Source of the DNA: an uncultured Oscillospiraceae bacterium
Lineage (GTDB): Bacteria; Bacillota; Clostridia; Oscillospirales; Oscillospiraceae
Reading direction: 5' to 3'
NCBI GenBank assembly: GCA_934659425.1
Contig: CAKUHU010000003.1
Span: 1-64,000, forward strand
DNA length: 64,000 bases
Shown here: in pieces, positions 18,088-27,117 of the stretch
How positions within the stretch are numbered: the stretch's first letter is position 1
Layout of the letters: every line of letters starts with the position of its first letter
The notes under the pieces: generated by a model
The model's input: the letters and a program-made list of their open reading frames with translations, nothing else
What the model was told of the DNA's origin: nothing
Databases searched by the model: none
Translations under genes and position numbers: made by a program

Positions 18088-18606
18088 TGTACATACGAGC
18101 GCTACTGCCTCGACCTTGCCACCGGACTACGCCACGGTAAACTGCTGGGGCTGAAGTGGGCGGACGTGGACTTTGGGCATAACGCGGTCAAGGTGCAGCA
18201 AGCTATCTCGCGCCAGAATGGCAAGGTAGTCGAAGCACCGCTGAAAACGAAAAATGCCTACTGCACACTGCCACTGTCGGCAGACGCGATAGACTTACTG
18301 AAAATGTAGAAGTGCAGGGTGGGCGGCAGCGAGAGGGTATGTTCATCACCCGCCGACGGTCCCATGTTCCCGGACAGCGTCCTGCACATGCTCCAGCGGG
18401 TGCTGAAACGAGCAGACCTCCCAAGGATACGCTTCCATGATCTGCGTCACACCTTCGCAACCACGGCACTTCAGAATGGAGTTGACGTGAAAACGGTATC
18501 CTCCATGCTTGGTCACTACTCGGCGGGTTTCACGATGGACACCTACACCCACGTGACCACAGATGCTCAACTAAAAGCGGCCCAAACGATGGGGAATATC
18601 CTATAA
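18088..18606 (+). pseudogene. Tyrosine recombinase (integrase), 3' part, with amber codon
   Basis: Catalytic half of a phage/ICE-type tyrosine integrase: first catalytic Arg region (DLATGLRHGKLLGLKW), the HDLRHTFAT box, and the final region GHYSAGFTMDTYTH with the nucleophilic Tyr. An in-frame TAG at 18307-18309 interrupts it where the paralogue at 28370-29144 has Gln (CAG); the frame is otherwise intact. The N-terminal DNA-binding part is absent. It is followed by a terminator hairpin and a tRNA-Arg attachment-site remnant, as expected for int next to att. Clearly inactive. Confidence 0.85.
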
Positions 18607-18701
18607 TCCCGTGCTGCCTGATAGTTTCCGATATCCGCTCCCATTGGGGTCAGCGTTTGGGTCAGGAAAAGGCACAATCGAAAAATGAGAATTTATGAAA
18701 A

Positions 18702-18741
18702 CCAAAACTCCTCGAAATCAGACGATTTCGAGGAGTTTTGG
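18702..18741 (+). terminator. 18-bp hairpin between integrase and attachment site
   Basis: Perfect 18-bp stem (18702-18719 with 18724-18741), loop AGAC. The identical hairpin is at 25518-25557. Confidence 0.75.
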
Positions 18742-18783
18742 TACTCCGTGAGGGATTTGAACCCCCGGCCTTCTGGTCCGGAG
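18739..18783 (-). other. Attachment-site remnant: 3' half of tRNA-Arg (anticodon CCG)
   Basis: On the minus strand this reads as anticodon loop CTCCGGA, a CCAGA stem strand, a variable loop, a T arm with GGTTCAAATCC and an acceptor strand ending ACCA. The matching 5' half of a tRNA is absent: the D arm and the 5' strand of the anticodon stem are missing. Integrative elements often recombine at the 3' half of tRNA genes, and a broken integrase lies just upstream, so this is most likely an att core. Confidence 0.65.
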
Positions 18784-19015
18784 GTTGTCTCAAGGGCAAA
18801 CCAGAGCCGTTTCGGCTACAATTTGCCCCTTTTGCCGCCGTTCGCTCGGCGGATTTTCCATTGTTTCCGTCCAGACTTGCCCGCTCCGATCCTATTTCGG
18901 GTCAAAAGTGGGTCAGGAACAGAGAATGCTACTTTATCGATACCGTGTTGAAAATTTTCCTTGTGCAAATGCATGGTGCGTGGTATTATAAAAGTACAAT
19001 CGCAAGAAGAGTTAT
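18784..19015. other. Non-coding remainder of the integrated element
   Basis: The sequence after the att core resembles that after the second att core (25600-25735), including the segment around TCAAAAGTGGGTCA. No gene is supported here. It ends at the TetR ribosome-binding site (19016-19022). Confidence 0.5.
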
Positions 19016-19029
19016 AAGGAGGCGGTCAT

Positions 19030-19719
19030 TTGCCGAAGGGAAAACTGTTAAACGGTCTGGTGACGCAGCAGAAGGTATTACGGGCGGCGGTGGCGCTGTT
19101 CCTGGAAAAGGGCTACACCAGAACCACGACCGGCGAGATCGCAAAGGCGGCAGGCATCGGGCAGAGCTCCTTCTTCCACGTCTTTCCCAGTAAGGAGGCG
19201 CTGCTGCTGGAGCTGGTAAAGCGGATGTTCGGCGGGCAGTTCGACCTCGCCGGACGGTGCAGCGGCACAGAAGATCCCGTGTTCCTCTACGCTGTGGAGA
19301 CATCGCTGCAGCTCCATATTGCCGAACTGTCCGAACCGCTGCGTGAGTTGTATGTGGCTGGCTACTCGCTGCCGACGACATCGGCGTACATTTACCATAG
19401 CACGGCCAAGCGCCTGCATACCATCTTCGGGCCATATCTGCCGGATGCGCAGCCCAAGGACTTTTATGAGATGGAGATTGCGTCCGCCAGTATTATGCGC
19501 GGCTTCATGTCGGTACCGTGTGACCTCTATTTTACACCAGAAGCAAAAATTACACGTTTTTTAGACTGTTCACTAAAACTCTACGATGTGCCGGCGGAGA
19601 AGCGTGCGGCGATTACGGCGGCAGTCTTGCAGCTGGACCTTCACACAATGGCCTCGGGCATTATCCAAAAAACCGTCCAGCAGGCAGAAAAAGGCTTTGA
19701 AGCCTTGACGAAAAAATAA
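19030..19719 (+). CDS. TetR/AcrR-family transcriptional regulator
   Basis: A 229-residue TetR-type repressor. The N-terminal helix-turn-helix has the usual form (AVALFLEKGYTRTTTGEIAK and SSFFHVFPSKEALL), and the C-terminal ligand domain is divergent. The start is TTG at 19030, preceded by AAGGAGG with 7 bases spacing; no better ATG exists. It precedes the third giant SLH gene by 75 bases, with the paired palindromes between them, so it may regulate that gene. The ligand is unknown. Confidence 0.88.
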   Translation: MPKGKLLNGLVTQQKVLRAAVALFLEKGYTRTTTGEIAKAAGIGQSSFFHVFPSKEALLLELVKRMFGGQFDLAGRCSGTEDPVFLYAVETSLQLHIAELSEPLRELYVAGYSLPTTSAYIYHSTAKRLHTIFGPYLPDAQPKDFYEMEIASASIMRGFMSVPCDLYFTPEAKITRFLDCSLKLYDVPAEKRAAITAAVLQLDLHTMASGIIQKTVQQAEKGFEALTKK

Positions 19720-19727
19720 AAATTTTT

Positions 19728-19765
19728 CAAGGGGATATCCCCTTGGTGCATCCATTGGATGCACC
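19728..19765 (+). repeat. Perfect palindrome next to a second perfect hairpin, before the third SLH gene
   Basis: Bases 19728-19745 are an 18-bp perfect palindrome. It abuts, sharing one G, a 9-bp stem (19745-19753 with 19757-19765) with loop ATT. The layout is the same as at 7516-7562: a CAAGGG..CCCTTG palindrome followed at once by a hairpin with a 3-base loop. It may terminate TetR transcripts or regulate the SLH gene. Confidence 0.75.
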
Positions 19766-19793
19766 ATACCACTTTCATCATGGAGGGATCACG

Positions 19794-22700
19794 ATGAGAA
19801 AACGACTTTTGAGCATCCTGACTGCGCTGACGCTCGGTTTGACGCTCCTGCCAACCGCGGCCTTTGCGGCGGCGGGTGTTTGGGACGGACAAATACGCCA
19901 AGTCATAAGTGGCACCGGCACAGCAGAAAAGCCCTTTGAGATAGAGACGCCGCAGCAGCTGGCGGGTTTTGCACAGGCTACCAATGATAATGGCGACATC
20001 AACGGGCAAGTTTTGCCGAACCCCTGTTATGTGAAGCTTATGAATGATATTGTTCTCAATGACTGCACGTTTGACGCGAGTGGAACTCTTCCAGATGCTA
20101 CGCTCTATTACTGGACGCCTATCAATGGAGAAAATCTTGCCATTCATTTCGACGGCAACCATTATTCCATCTCCGGTCTGTGCGTTACTGATGGAAATAT
20201 TGGGTATTCGTGCTCCGGTCTCTTTGGCAATCTAAAGAATGGTTCTATTAAGGATCTTACTATAAAAAACAGCCTTCTAAAAACGAAACAATCTGCTTCC
20301 GCTACAGATTATTCGGGCATTTTTACCGGTCGAGCTTACAACGCGGCCTTTGAAAACTGCACTGGAGAAAACAATATTGTGATTAGCAGCGGTGCGACTT
20401 GCGGTGGGATTGTCGGCTACATAGCAGAAGGAAGACTTGTTCAGAGCAGTAACTCCGGAACAATCTCCGGCAAAGGAAGGCTGGGCGGCCTGTGCGGTCA
20501 AGCAAACGGAACAACAATTCAGAATTGCTGGAACTGCGCAGAAGTAGCTGGTGATGGAAATGGCAGTGAAAGCGGCGGCATTTTGGCGTATGCCTACAGC
20601 AATGTCAACCTCTATAACTGCTGCAACCTGGCAGGGGTTTCCGGCGAAAGCCGCACTGGCGGCGTCTGCGGAGAGGCAAGCCGTTCTGTTATTAAGAACT
20701 GCTATACGCTCAAGGATGTTAGCGGCGGTTGGAATTATATGGGAGCTTTTCTCGGCTTCTTTGGGTCCAATATGACGGTTGATCTCAGCTATGTTGAAGC
20801 GGGTTCGTTGCTTCCTAATTTTGGGGCCTACTCAGGGGAAGATTCTCGCGGTGATTGCGTGACCAAATTTACCGGTAAGGGCAATCTCGTCAGTGAAGAT
20901 GAGGATGATCTTCTCAACGCGCTGAATGCTAACCTCTATAAAATGGAGGGCGAACGCGGTCTGAACAAATGGGTCAGAACCGCCGGTGGTTATCCTCTCC
21001 CCACTGGCGAGACCTTTGTTGATGACTCCCAATATTACGACATCTGGCTCGATGGCGTCCGTGTGAGCAATCATAATCAGAGTGATATTCTCGGCAATGG
21101 CCTTGCTTCTTATGATGAAAAGTCGAACACGCTTACATTTAAGAATGGACTGGTTGTAACAAAGGCGTATCAGAACAGCTTGTTGTATTCTAAGAACGAT
21201 TTGAACATCAGCGTACAGGGTACAGTTAAGTTTCTCCCGGATAGTAGGAGCGGCGGAAATCCAAGCATCATTGATTTGGCTACGGGCAAAAATCTTACCT
21301 TTAAAGCCAGCGGCAGCGAACAAGCTACCGTTATTGTGCAAAGCTCTTGGACTGAATATGGCATAAGCGCCAGTTCACTTACGCTCGACGGGAACATAGC
21401 GCTTATGGTTGAAACGGGGCAAATGCCCATGGCAATCAGCGGTGGAATCATCATGAAGAATAGTTCCACGGCAATGATCGATGTGGTGGATACGGGGAAA
21501 AAATCCGCCGCATTCTATCCATTCAGTACAGTTATCCGTGAAGCCACTCCAGCGCAAAAACTTTACGAAGATCAGGGCAATGGGCTGGTGAAGGTGGAGA
21601 CCTTCACTACAGAACGGGACGTGGATGGGGAAACGAAGAGTTTGATGTCCCCACACATCCGCATCGCGCCGGAGGTCTATGGCTTGGTCGACAACCTCCC
21701 CACCTCGCTCACCGTTTCCATGGAGGATGCGAATGAAGAAAGAGCGCTTGTCAACTGGGTATCCAGAGAGATTTGTAATCTTGAAGGTATTACCACTGAA
21801 AACAGCACCGTAAGCATCAGTAGCGTAACGCCTGCTGTGGCGGGTACGCACACCGACCCCAGTGGCACATACGGCAGTTTTGTGGCCTCTGTCACTCTAA
21901 CAAGGGATGGTGTCAGTCTGACCCGGAATATCCCCGGAGTGATCACTGCGACGGCTTATACTGCCCCCGAGATTATCGCTGCGTTTAGAGTCGGTACGGT
22001 GAACGCGACCTCTGGTATATTTGAGGAAAAGAGTGACAATACCTTTACCTGCGGCGAAAAAATCGTTTTTGCTGTTACCTACACATCAAATAGCACAGCC
22101 GTCCAAAATCTTACTGGTACCGTAACGTGCTTTAATGAAATCAAAGATTTAACGTGGAGTGCAGCTAACAGCTGCTACCTCTCTCCAGTGGAGGCGCCTT
22201 CTTGTTTTACCTGCCCAATGGTTAAGGACTATACTGCTTCCTATACCATCGGTGGAACTGGCGAATATGAACAGAAGACCGGCAATTTAAGCCTTACTGT
22301 CGAAGGATTGACGCTTGAAGCATCTGATTTTACATTCTCGCCTCCATCTGATCTTGTCTATGATGGCAATACTAAGACAGCAAGCCTCCAATTTAATGGA
22401 AGTCCCGAGCTTAGCGTGCCCCCTGTTGTTAAATACTACCTGAATGGTAGCCCCGTGAGTGAGGCGAAAGAGGCGGGTGTTTATACCGTAAAGCTTGATG
22501 TCGAGGCGAGCAGCTACTACAAGCCCGTTGCCGACCTCTCTGATAGCAACTGGACATTTACGATTGTAAAGCCTTCGGCAACGATTGACCTTTTGCCAAG
22601 TGCAAATGATCTCACCTACAATGGTTTACCGCAGAAGCTTGTCGCTCCGGGCAGCTCCGCCAATGGTACGCTTCTGTACAGCACCAGTGAAAACGGCAGC

Positions 22701-24662
22701 TATACAGACTCTATTCCTACAAGAACTGCCGCAGGTGATTATATCGTTTACTGGTATGTGCAGGGCGACGATACACACTCTGACAGCGATAAACAGCATA
22801 TCGAAGTTAGAATCAAAGCAAAAAATCTTAATAGCAGCGATATAAGCACAGATCAGATTGCTGCGCAGACGTACAGCGGCAGTGACCTTATGCCTGAACC
22901 GCGTATAAAAGACGGAGAAACAGTTCTTGCCGTGGAGCGTGATTATACCCTTGCTTACGCGAACAACAAGTATGTCGGCACAGGTGCTGTAAAAATCACT
23001 GGCAGCGGCAACTACACCGGTGAGATTACAACGAATTTTACCATTATCCCCAAACAGCTGACTGCTCTTGATTTCAGCAAGATTGCAGTCACAAAGATCT
23101 ATGACGGCACGACGGACGCTGGCGCGCTGACCGGCACGGTTGGATTTAACGGTAAGGTCAATACGGATGATATTTTTATCAAGGCGATCCCCGGTGTATA
23201 TGCAGATGAAAAAGTTGGACAGAACAAGCGCGTTACACTTACGCTCAGCCTTGAGGGAACGGACAAAGCAAACTACACGCTGGCAGGAGAGAATACGACG
23301 TACGAATTTACTGCAGCTTCTATCACGGAAGCGGATGGCAGTGTGACCGCTCCAAAGCAGGTCGATGGCCTCCGCTACAACGGCGAAGTGCAGACGCTCA
23401 TTACCAGCGGTTCCAGCACTACCGGCGAGATCCAGTATAGGCTGGGGGAAAGCGGAACCTATGGCACTGTGTTACCCCAGGCCGAGGACGCAGGCAGCTA
23501 CACGGTGTATTATAAGGTCATTGGTGACAATAACCACAAGGATGTAGAAGAGAATTTTATCACTGTGGAGATTAAAGTTGCTGAACTTACCGTAACAGCC
23601 ACGGACAAGAACGTTTACATTGGCAGCAAAGCTCCTGATTTAGGCAAGCCGGAGATAAACAAGGATTACGTGGTTGATGGCCTGATTGGTGAAGATCATC
23701 TGATAAAAGCGCCGATTTTGTCGTATGATCCGGCAACGCCGGACATGACTAAGATCGGTGAGGCCGCAAAGATCACAGCTAATGGAGCGGATGCTGGCAG
23801 CAATTATTCCATTACTTATGTGGCTGGAAAGCTGATCCTTTCCCGACGTTCTTCAAGCAGTGGTTCTGTTACCTATCCAATAAATGTTCCCGACAAGATG
23901 GAGAACGGCAACGTGAGCGTCAGCCCGAAGAACGCCTCCAAGGGCAGTACCGTGACCATCACGGTAACGCCTGACAGCGGGTATGTGCTGGAAACCATTT
24001 CCGTCACCGACAAAAACGGCGACGACTTGAAGTTCACCGATAAGGGCAATGGGAAATACACCTTCACCATGCCCGGCAGCAAGGTTGAGGTCAAGGTGAC
24101 CTTCATGGAGGACAACAGCGTTCTTAACTTCTTCTATGACGTGCCGAACGACGACTATTACTACGAGGCCGTCAAGTGGGCGGCAGAGAACGGCATTACC
24201 GGCGGCGTCGGCAATAGCCTCTTTGCGCCGAACCAGCCCTGCACCCGGGCCCAGATCGTGACCTTCCTCTGGCGTGTGGCGGGTTCCCCCGTGGTGAATT
24301 ACCTGATGCCCTTTACCGATGTGGACGAGAGCGCGTATTATGCCGAGGCGGTCCGCTGGGCGGCGAGTACCGGCATCGTCACTGGCCTGACGGAGACGAC
24401 CTTCGGCACGAACGACGTTTGCACCCGTGCGCAGGCCGCGGCTATGATCTACCGCTGTGCTCAGGCGCAGGGCAGGGGCTTCACGGGCGCATGGATGTTC
24501 CTCCTGCCGTTCACCGATGTGCCCGAATGGGCGTATGAATCGGTGGCGTGGTGCTACATGAACGGCGTGACTACAGGCGTGAGCGAGACAACCTTTGCGC
24601 CGAGTAATGACTGCACCCGTGCGCAGATCGTCACTTTCCTGTGGAGAGCGTTCAGTAAGTAA
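19794..24662 (+). CDS. Giant secreted protein with three SLH repeats (1622 aa)
   Basis: An exported wall-bound protein. The signal peptide ends near PTAAFAAAG. A GLUG-like beta-helix region follows (about 35-330, with FDGNHYSISGL and several CNL/NSG repeats). The middle has carbohydrate-protein-like and YDG/MBG-type beta domains (for example IYDGTTDAGAL near residue 1102). Next are an MBG-like segment, a B repeat (about 1360-1440) and three SLH repeats (about 1443-1622). The start follows GGAGGGA by 5 bases; an in-frame ATG at 19743 falls inside the hairpin and is rejected. Codon use is more AT-rich than in the second SLH protein, which suggests a different history. Confidence 0.9.
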   Translation: MRKRLLSILTALTLGLTLLPTAAFAAAGVWDGQIRQVISGTGTAEKPFEIETPQQLAGFAQATNDNGDINGQVLPNPCYVKLMNDIVLNDCTFDASGTLPDATLYYWTPINGENLAIHFDGNHYSISGLCVTDGNIGYSCSGLFGNLKNGSIKDLTIKNSLLKTKQSASATDYSGIFTGRAYNAAFENCTGENNIVISSGATCGGIVGYIAEGRLVQSSNSGTISGKGRLGGLCGQANGTTIQNCWNCAEVAGDGNGSESGGILAYAYSNVNLYNCCNLAGVSGESRTGGVCGEASRSVIKNCYTLKDVSGGWNYMGAFLGFFGSNMTVDLSYVEAGSLLPNFGAYSGEDSRGDCVTKFTGKGNLVSEDEDDLLNALNANLYKMEGERGLNKWVRTAGGYPLPTGETFVDDSQYYDIWLDGVRVSNHNQSDILGNGLASYDEKSNTLTFKNGLVVTKAYQNSLLYSKNDLNISVQGTVKFLPDSRSGGNPSIIDLATGKNLTFKASGSEQATVIVQSSWTEYGISASSLTLDGNIALMVETGQMPMAISGGIIMKNSSTAMIDVVDTGKKSAAFYPFSTVIREATPAQKLYEDQGNGLVKVETFTTERDVDGETKSLMSPHIRIAPEVYGLVDNLPTSLTVSMEDANEERALVNWVSREICNLEGITTENSTVSISSVTPAVAGTHTDPSGTYGSFVASVTLTRDGVSLTRNIPGVITATAYTAPEIIAAFRVGTVNATSGIFEEKSDNTFTCGEKIVFAVTYTSNSTAVQNLTGTVTCFNEIKDLTWSAANSCYLSPVEAPSCFTCPMVKDYTASYTIGGTGEYEQKTGNLSLTVEGLTLEASDFTFSPPSDLVYDGNTKTASLQFNGSPELSVPPVVKYYLNGSPVSEAKEAGVYTVKLDVEASSYYKPVADLSDSNWTFTIVKPSATIDLLPSANDLTYNGLPQKLVAPGSSANGTLLYSTSENGSYTDSIPTRTAAGDYIVYWYVQGDDTHSDSDKQHIEVRIKAKNLNSSDISTDQIAAQTYSGSDLMPEPRIKDGETVLAVERDYTLAYANNKYVGTGAVKITGSGNYTGEITTNFTIIPKQLTALDFSKIAVTKIYDGTTDAGALTGTVGFNGKVNTDDIFIKAIPGVYADEKVGQNKRVTLTLSLEGTDKANYTLAGENTTYEFTAASITEADGSVTAPKQVDGLRYNGEVQTLITSGSSTTGEIQYRLGESGTYGTVLPQAEDAGSYTVYYKVIGDNNHKDVEENFITVEIKVAELTVTATDKNVYIGSKAPDLGKPEINKDYVVDGLIGEDHLIKAPILSYDPATPDMTKIGEAAKITANGADAGSNYSITYVAGKLILSRRSSSSGSVTYPINVPDKMENGNVSVSPKNASKGSTVTITVTPDSGYVLETISVTDKNGDDLKFTDKGNGKYTFTMPGSKVEVKVTFMEDNSVLNFFYDVPNDDYYYEAVKWAAENGITGGVGNSLFAPNQPCTRAQIVTFLWRVAGSPVVNYLMPFTDVDESAYYAEAVRWAASTGIVTGLTETTFGTNDVCTRAQAAAMIYRCAQAQGRGFTGAWMFLLPFTDVPEWAYESVAWCYMNGVTTGVSETTFAPSNDCTRAQIVTFLWRAFSK

Positions 24663-24684
24663 ATGAAATCGGCGTTATAAAGTG

Positions 24685-24719
24685 AACGTCCGGCGGCACA
24701 TTGCCGCCGGACGTTTTGT
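24685..24719 (+). terminator. Intrinsic terminator of the third giant SLH gene
   Basis: Perfect 14-bp stem (24685-24698 with 24702-24715), loop CAT, then TTGTCGTGTTTT. Confidence 0.9.
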
Positions 24720-24889
24720 CGTGTTTTAAATTGGATTCAGCCCCTCGTGCAGCTAAAAGCTGGGGTGGCAGTGAGGTCAACAAGGAGCCTGTCGTAGCAG
24801 ATTGGTGTATCAGGGGCGAAAGACATGTAGCATGCAATGTAATCTGTGTTTTACGCTGCTGAAATCAATAAAAAATTTGCCGGACACTA

Positions 24890-25467
24890 CAACAAACGAC
24901 CAATAGGCCGTTTTGATGCCCAGGTTGTAGGTGGTTCAACAGCGTGAAGTACAAGGCGAGGATGATGATACCGGTCGGTTTGTGGGACATGAGAATTCTG
25001 CAGAGCTGGTAAGAGAATGCAATACTGGCAGATAAATGATAAGACCACGCAGTCCAGCGGGGCCGCGGCACCAGAGGAAGCGGACACACGCCGTAGGCGT
25101 GCATCCGCTTCCTCTGGCTTTTCTTTGCCCAAGAGTGAGAGGGGAGCAAAATGCTCCAAGCAGTGACAAGAACAGAACCCTGTGTTTCGGCGTGTAAGCC
25201 CCTGTGTGCGATTTTTTCAGAGAGCCGAGTGTGTACCCCGCTTTCATGAGTGGAAGCGAACGTGAGGCATTTGTGAGCGAAGTTGAAAATCGAGACAAGA
25301 GATGGTTTTTCAGCGTGTTTGTCACGGTAACTTTTTGGCGATATTCGTGGAAATGGTTTTGAGTGAAAATTCGAATTTTTGAGCTGATTTTCTGGATGGT
25401 GAAAGCCGTTCGATTTTAGCACAGACCGGCTATGTATTTGTCAAGCAGAAATTTCGCCTGGGATATA
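24890..25467 (-). mobile_element. Repeat element, copy 1, ends in an exact 202-bp repeat
   Basis: Bases 25266-25467 are identical to 28155-28356, and the remaining 24890-25265 is clearly related to 27780-28154. The flanks differ beyond 25467, as expected at the end of a mobile element. It contains a long hairpin (25071-25117) with three compensatory changes against copy 2. On the minus strand near its end lie TTGACA (complement of 25439-25444) and TAAAAT (complement of 25413-25418), with a 20-bp gap. No reading frame is conserved across the whole length. It may encode a structured RNA. Confidence 0.6.
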
Positions 25468-25517
25468 TGCGTTTGGGTCAGAAAAAAGCGTAACTACAAA
25501 ATGATAACTTATAAAAA

Positions 25518-25557
25518 CCAAAACTCCTCGAAATCAGACGATTTCGAGGAGTTTTGG
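25518..25557 (+). terminator. 18-bp hairpin, second copy
   Basis: Perfect stem 25518-25535 with 25540-25557, loop AGAC, identical to 18702-18741. It is preceded by the same short tail (GCGTTTGGGTCAG, 25469-25481) that follows the integrase remnant in the first copy. Confidence 0.75.
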
Positions 25558-25599
25558 TACGCCGTGAGGGATTCGAACTCCCGGCCTTCTGGTCCGTAG
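25555..25599 (-). other. Attachment-site remnant: 3' half of tRNA-Arg (anticodon ACG)
   Basis: The minus strand reads anticodon loop CTACGGA, stem strand CCAGA, a T arm with GTTCGAATCC and ACCA. The 5' half is missing. It differs from the first att core in the anticodon (ACG against CCG), the T stem and the acceptor stem. Just beyond, 25611-25643 forms a 12-bp hairpin that has decayed in the other copy. Confidence 0.65.
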
Positions 25600-25790
25600 G
25601 TTGTCTCAAGGGCAAATCGGAGTCGTTTCGGCTCCGATTTGCCTGTTTTAGCGCTATTTGCTCGGCGAGTTTTCCATTGTTTCCACCCAGACGTATCCGT
25701 TCCAATCCTATTCTGGGTCAAAAGTGGGTCAAAGGGCATATGCAGTAACATAAACATAGAGGCAGTCAGAGCGTTTCGATTTCTGTTTTC

Positions 25791-27116
25791 TCAAATTAAC
25801 TGAAACTGCGTCCATTTCTGGGATTTCAGCCGCCAGAGAAAGATTGCACCGCGGAACACAAGGTCGATGCTCATGCCGATCGCCACGCCGATGACGCCCC
25901 AGCCCAGCCACAGTCCGAACAACGCCGAGAAGAAAAGCCGTGCGGCGATGGTCAGCGTGATGGAGACGATCATGGTGAACTTTACGTCACCGGCAGCGCG
26001 TAAGCCGTTGCCCAGCGAACCGGCAAAGGGGTAAGCCAGCCCATTGAAAATGTTGTTGATCAGCACCAGCCAGATCACAAGCTGCTTGGCTTCCGGGGAA
26101 ATAGCGGAGTAGCGAACGATCAGCGGTGTGATAGCAAAAATAAGCGCGTTCCACAGGATAGACAATATCAGCGTGAGCTTGTTGAGCTTTTTGAAATAGA
26201 AATTAGCGGCGTCAATATCCCATGCACCCATGCACTGACCAATCACCGTGGTATATACCGGAGCCATCGCAAGCCCCATGATGGACGCCAGCGACCAGAT
26301 GCTCTGTGCCACGCCGTTGGCGGCGATTTGATACGTGCCGAACAATGCCACCATGCTGGAAAGGGCAACTTTCACCAGCTGATGGACGCCGTTTTCTACA
26401 CCGTTCGGCAGCGCAATGTCCATGACCTTTTTGAGAAGTCCGCCGTCCCACGCAAATACATCTGCAAGCCGGTACCGCACGGCGTTTCGCTTTCGGAAAC
26501 AATAGACTGTGACCGCCACGGCAGAAAGCACGCGGGAGATCAGCGACGGCCAGGCCACGCCCGCCGCGCCCATTTTCAGCGCAAACACACCGATACAGTT
26601 GCCGATTACGTTGATGATGTTGGCAACAATGGAGATGTTCATCGTCACATTGGTTTTTCCGATACTGCGGCACAGCGCCGCGCCTGCGTCGTAAATCGCA
26701 AGGAACGGCAGAGACAGCGTTGTGACCCAAAGGTAGGATTCACACGCCGCCATCACATCTGCTTCAATTTTGCCGAACAGCAGCCGCAGCAGCTGCGTAT
26801 GAAACATCAGAATCAACGCCGCCATGACGGTTGAAATGGCAGTGGAGATCATCAGAAGCTGCCCGGCGGACCGGGATGCTGCTTTTTCGTTTTTGCTGCC
26901 GATGTACTGACTGATGATGACCGCTCCGCCGGAGGACAGCGCCGTGAACAAAAAGATCAGCACCGTGTTGAACGATGTGACCAGCGACACGCCGGATACA
27001 TCCGCTTCACTGGAAAAGCTGACCACAAACGTGTCCGCGATGCCGACAAACATCAGAAGAAACTGCTCGATAAAAAGCGGGATAATCAGATTCCGCAGGT
27101 CTTTATTTGTAAACAT
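25791..27116 (-). CDS. MATE-family multidrug efflux transporter
   Basis: A 441-residue polytopic membrane protein with about 12 hydrophobic segments in two homologous halves. The N-terminal LRNLIIPLFIEQFLLM and IADTFVVSF motifs are typical of MATE exporters, which use Na+ or H+ gradients to expel cationic drugs. I place the start at 27116 (MFTNKDLR), one base after the stop codon of the TetR gene. A longer frame begins inside that gene and is unlikely. It forms an operon with the TetR regulator and is intact although surrounded by element debris. Confidence 0.92.
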   Translation of the reverse strand: MFTNKDLRNLIIPLFIEQFLLMFVGIADTFVVSFSSEADVSGVSLVTSFNTVLIFLFTALSSGGAVIISQYIGSKNEKAASRSAGQLLMISTAISTVMAALILMFHTQLLRLLFGKIEADVMAACESYLWVTTLSLPFLAIYDAGAALCRSIGKTNVTMNISIVANIINVIGNCIGVFALKMGAAGVAWPSLISRVLSAVAVTVYCFRKRNAVRYRLADVFAWDGGLLKKVMDIALPNGVENGVHQLVKVALSSMVALFGTYQIAANGVAQSIWSLASIMGLAMAPVYTTVIGQCMGAWDIDAANFYFKKLNKLTLILSILWNALIFAITPLIVRYSAISPEAKQLVIWLVLINNIFNGLAYPFAGSLGNGLRAAGDVKFTMIVSITLTIAARLFFSALFGLWLGWGVIGVAIGMSIDLVFRGAIFLWRLKSQKWTQFQLI

Positions 27117-27117
27117 A

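Noticed and set aside
18738-18960. Small protein starting MVLREGFEPPAFW
   Set aside because: Frames of this kind are antisense readings of tRNA 3' halves beside integrases; the segment is explained as an att remnant. The same applies to 25554-25748.
24865-25422. Minus-strand protein of 185 residues in repeat copy 1, with a similar frame of 179 residues in copy 2
   Set aside because: The two frames agree only in the nearly identical first 60 residues, then diverge into different frames while the hairpin shape is kept. A non-coding element fits better.
18742-25600. Complete tRNA genes at the two tRNA-Arg-like segments
   Set aside because: Only the anticodon-loop-to-CCA half is present. No D arm or 5' acceptor strand can be paired on either side.
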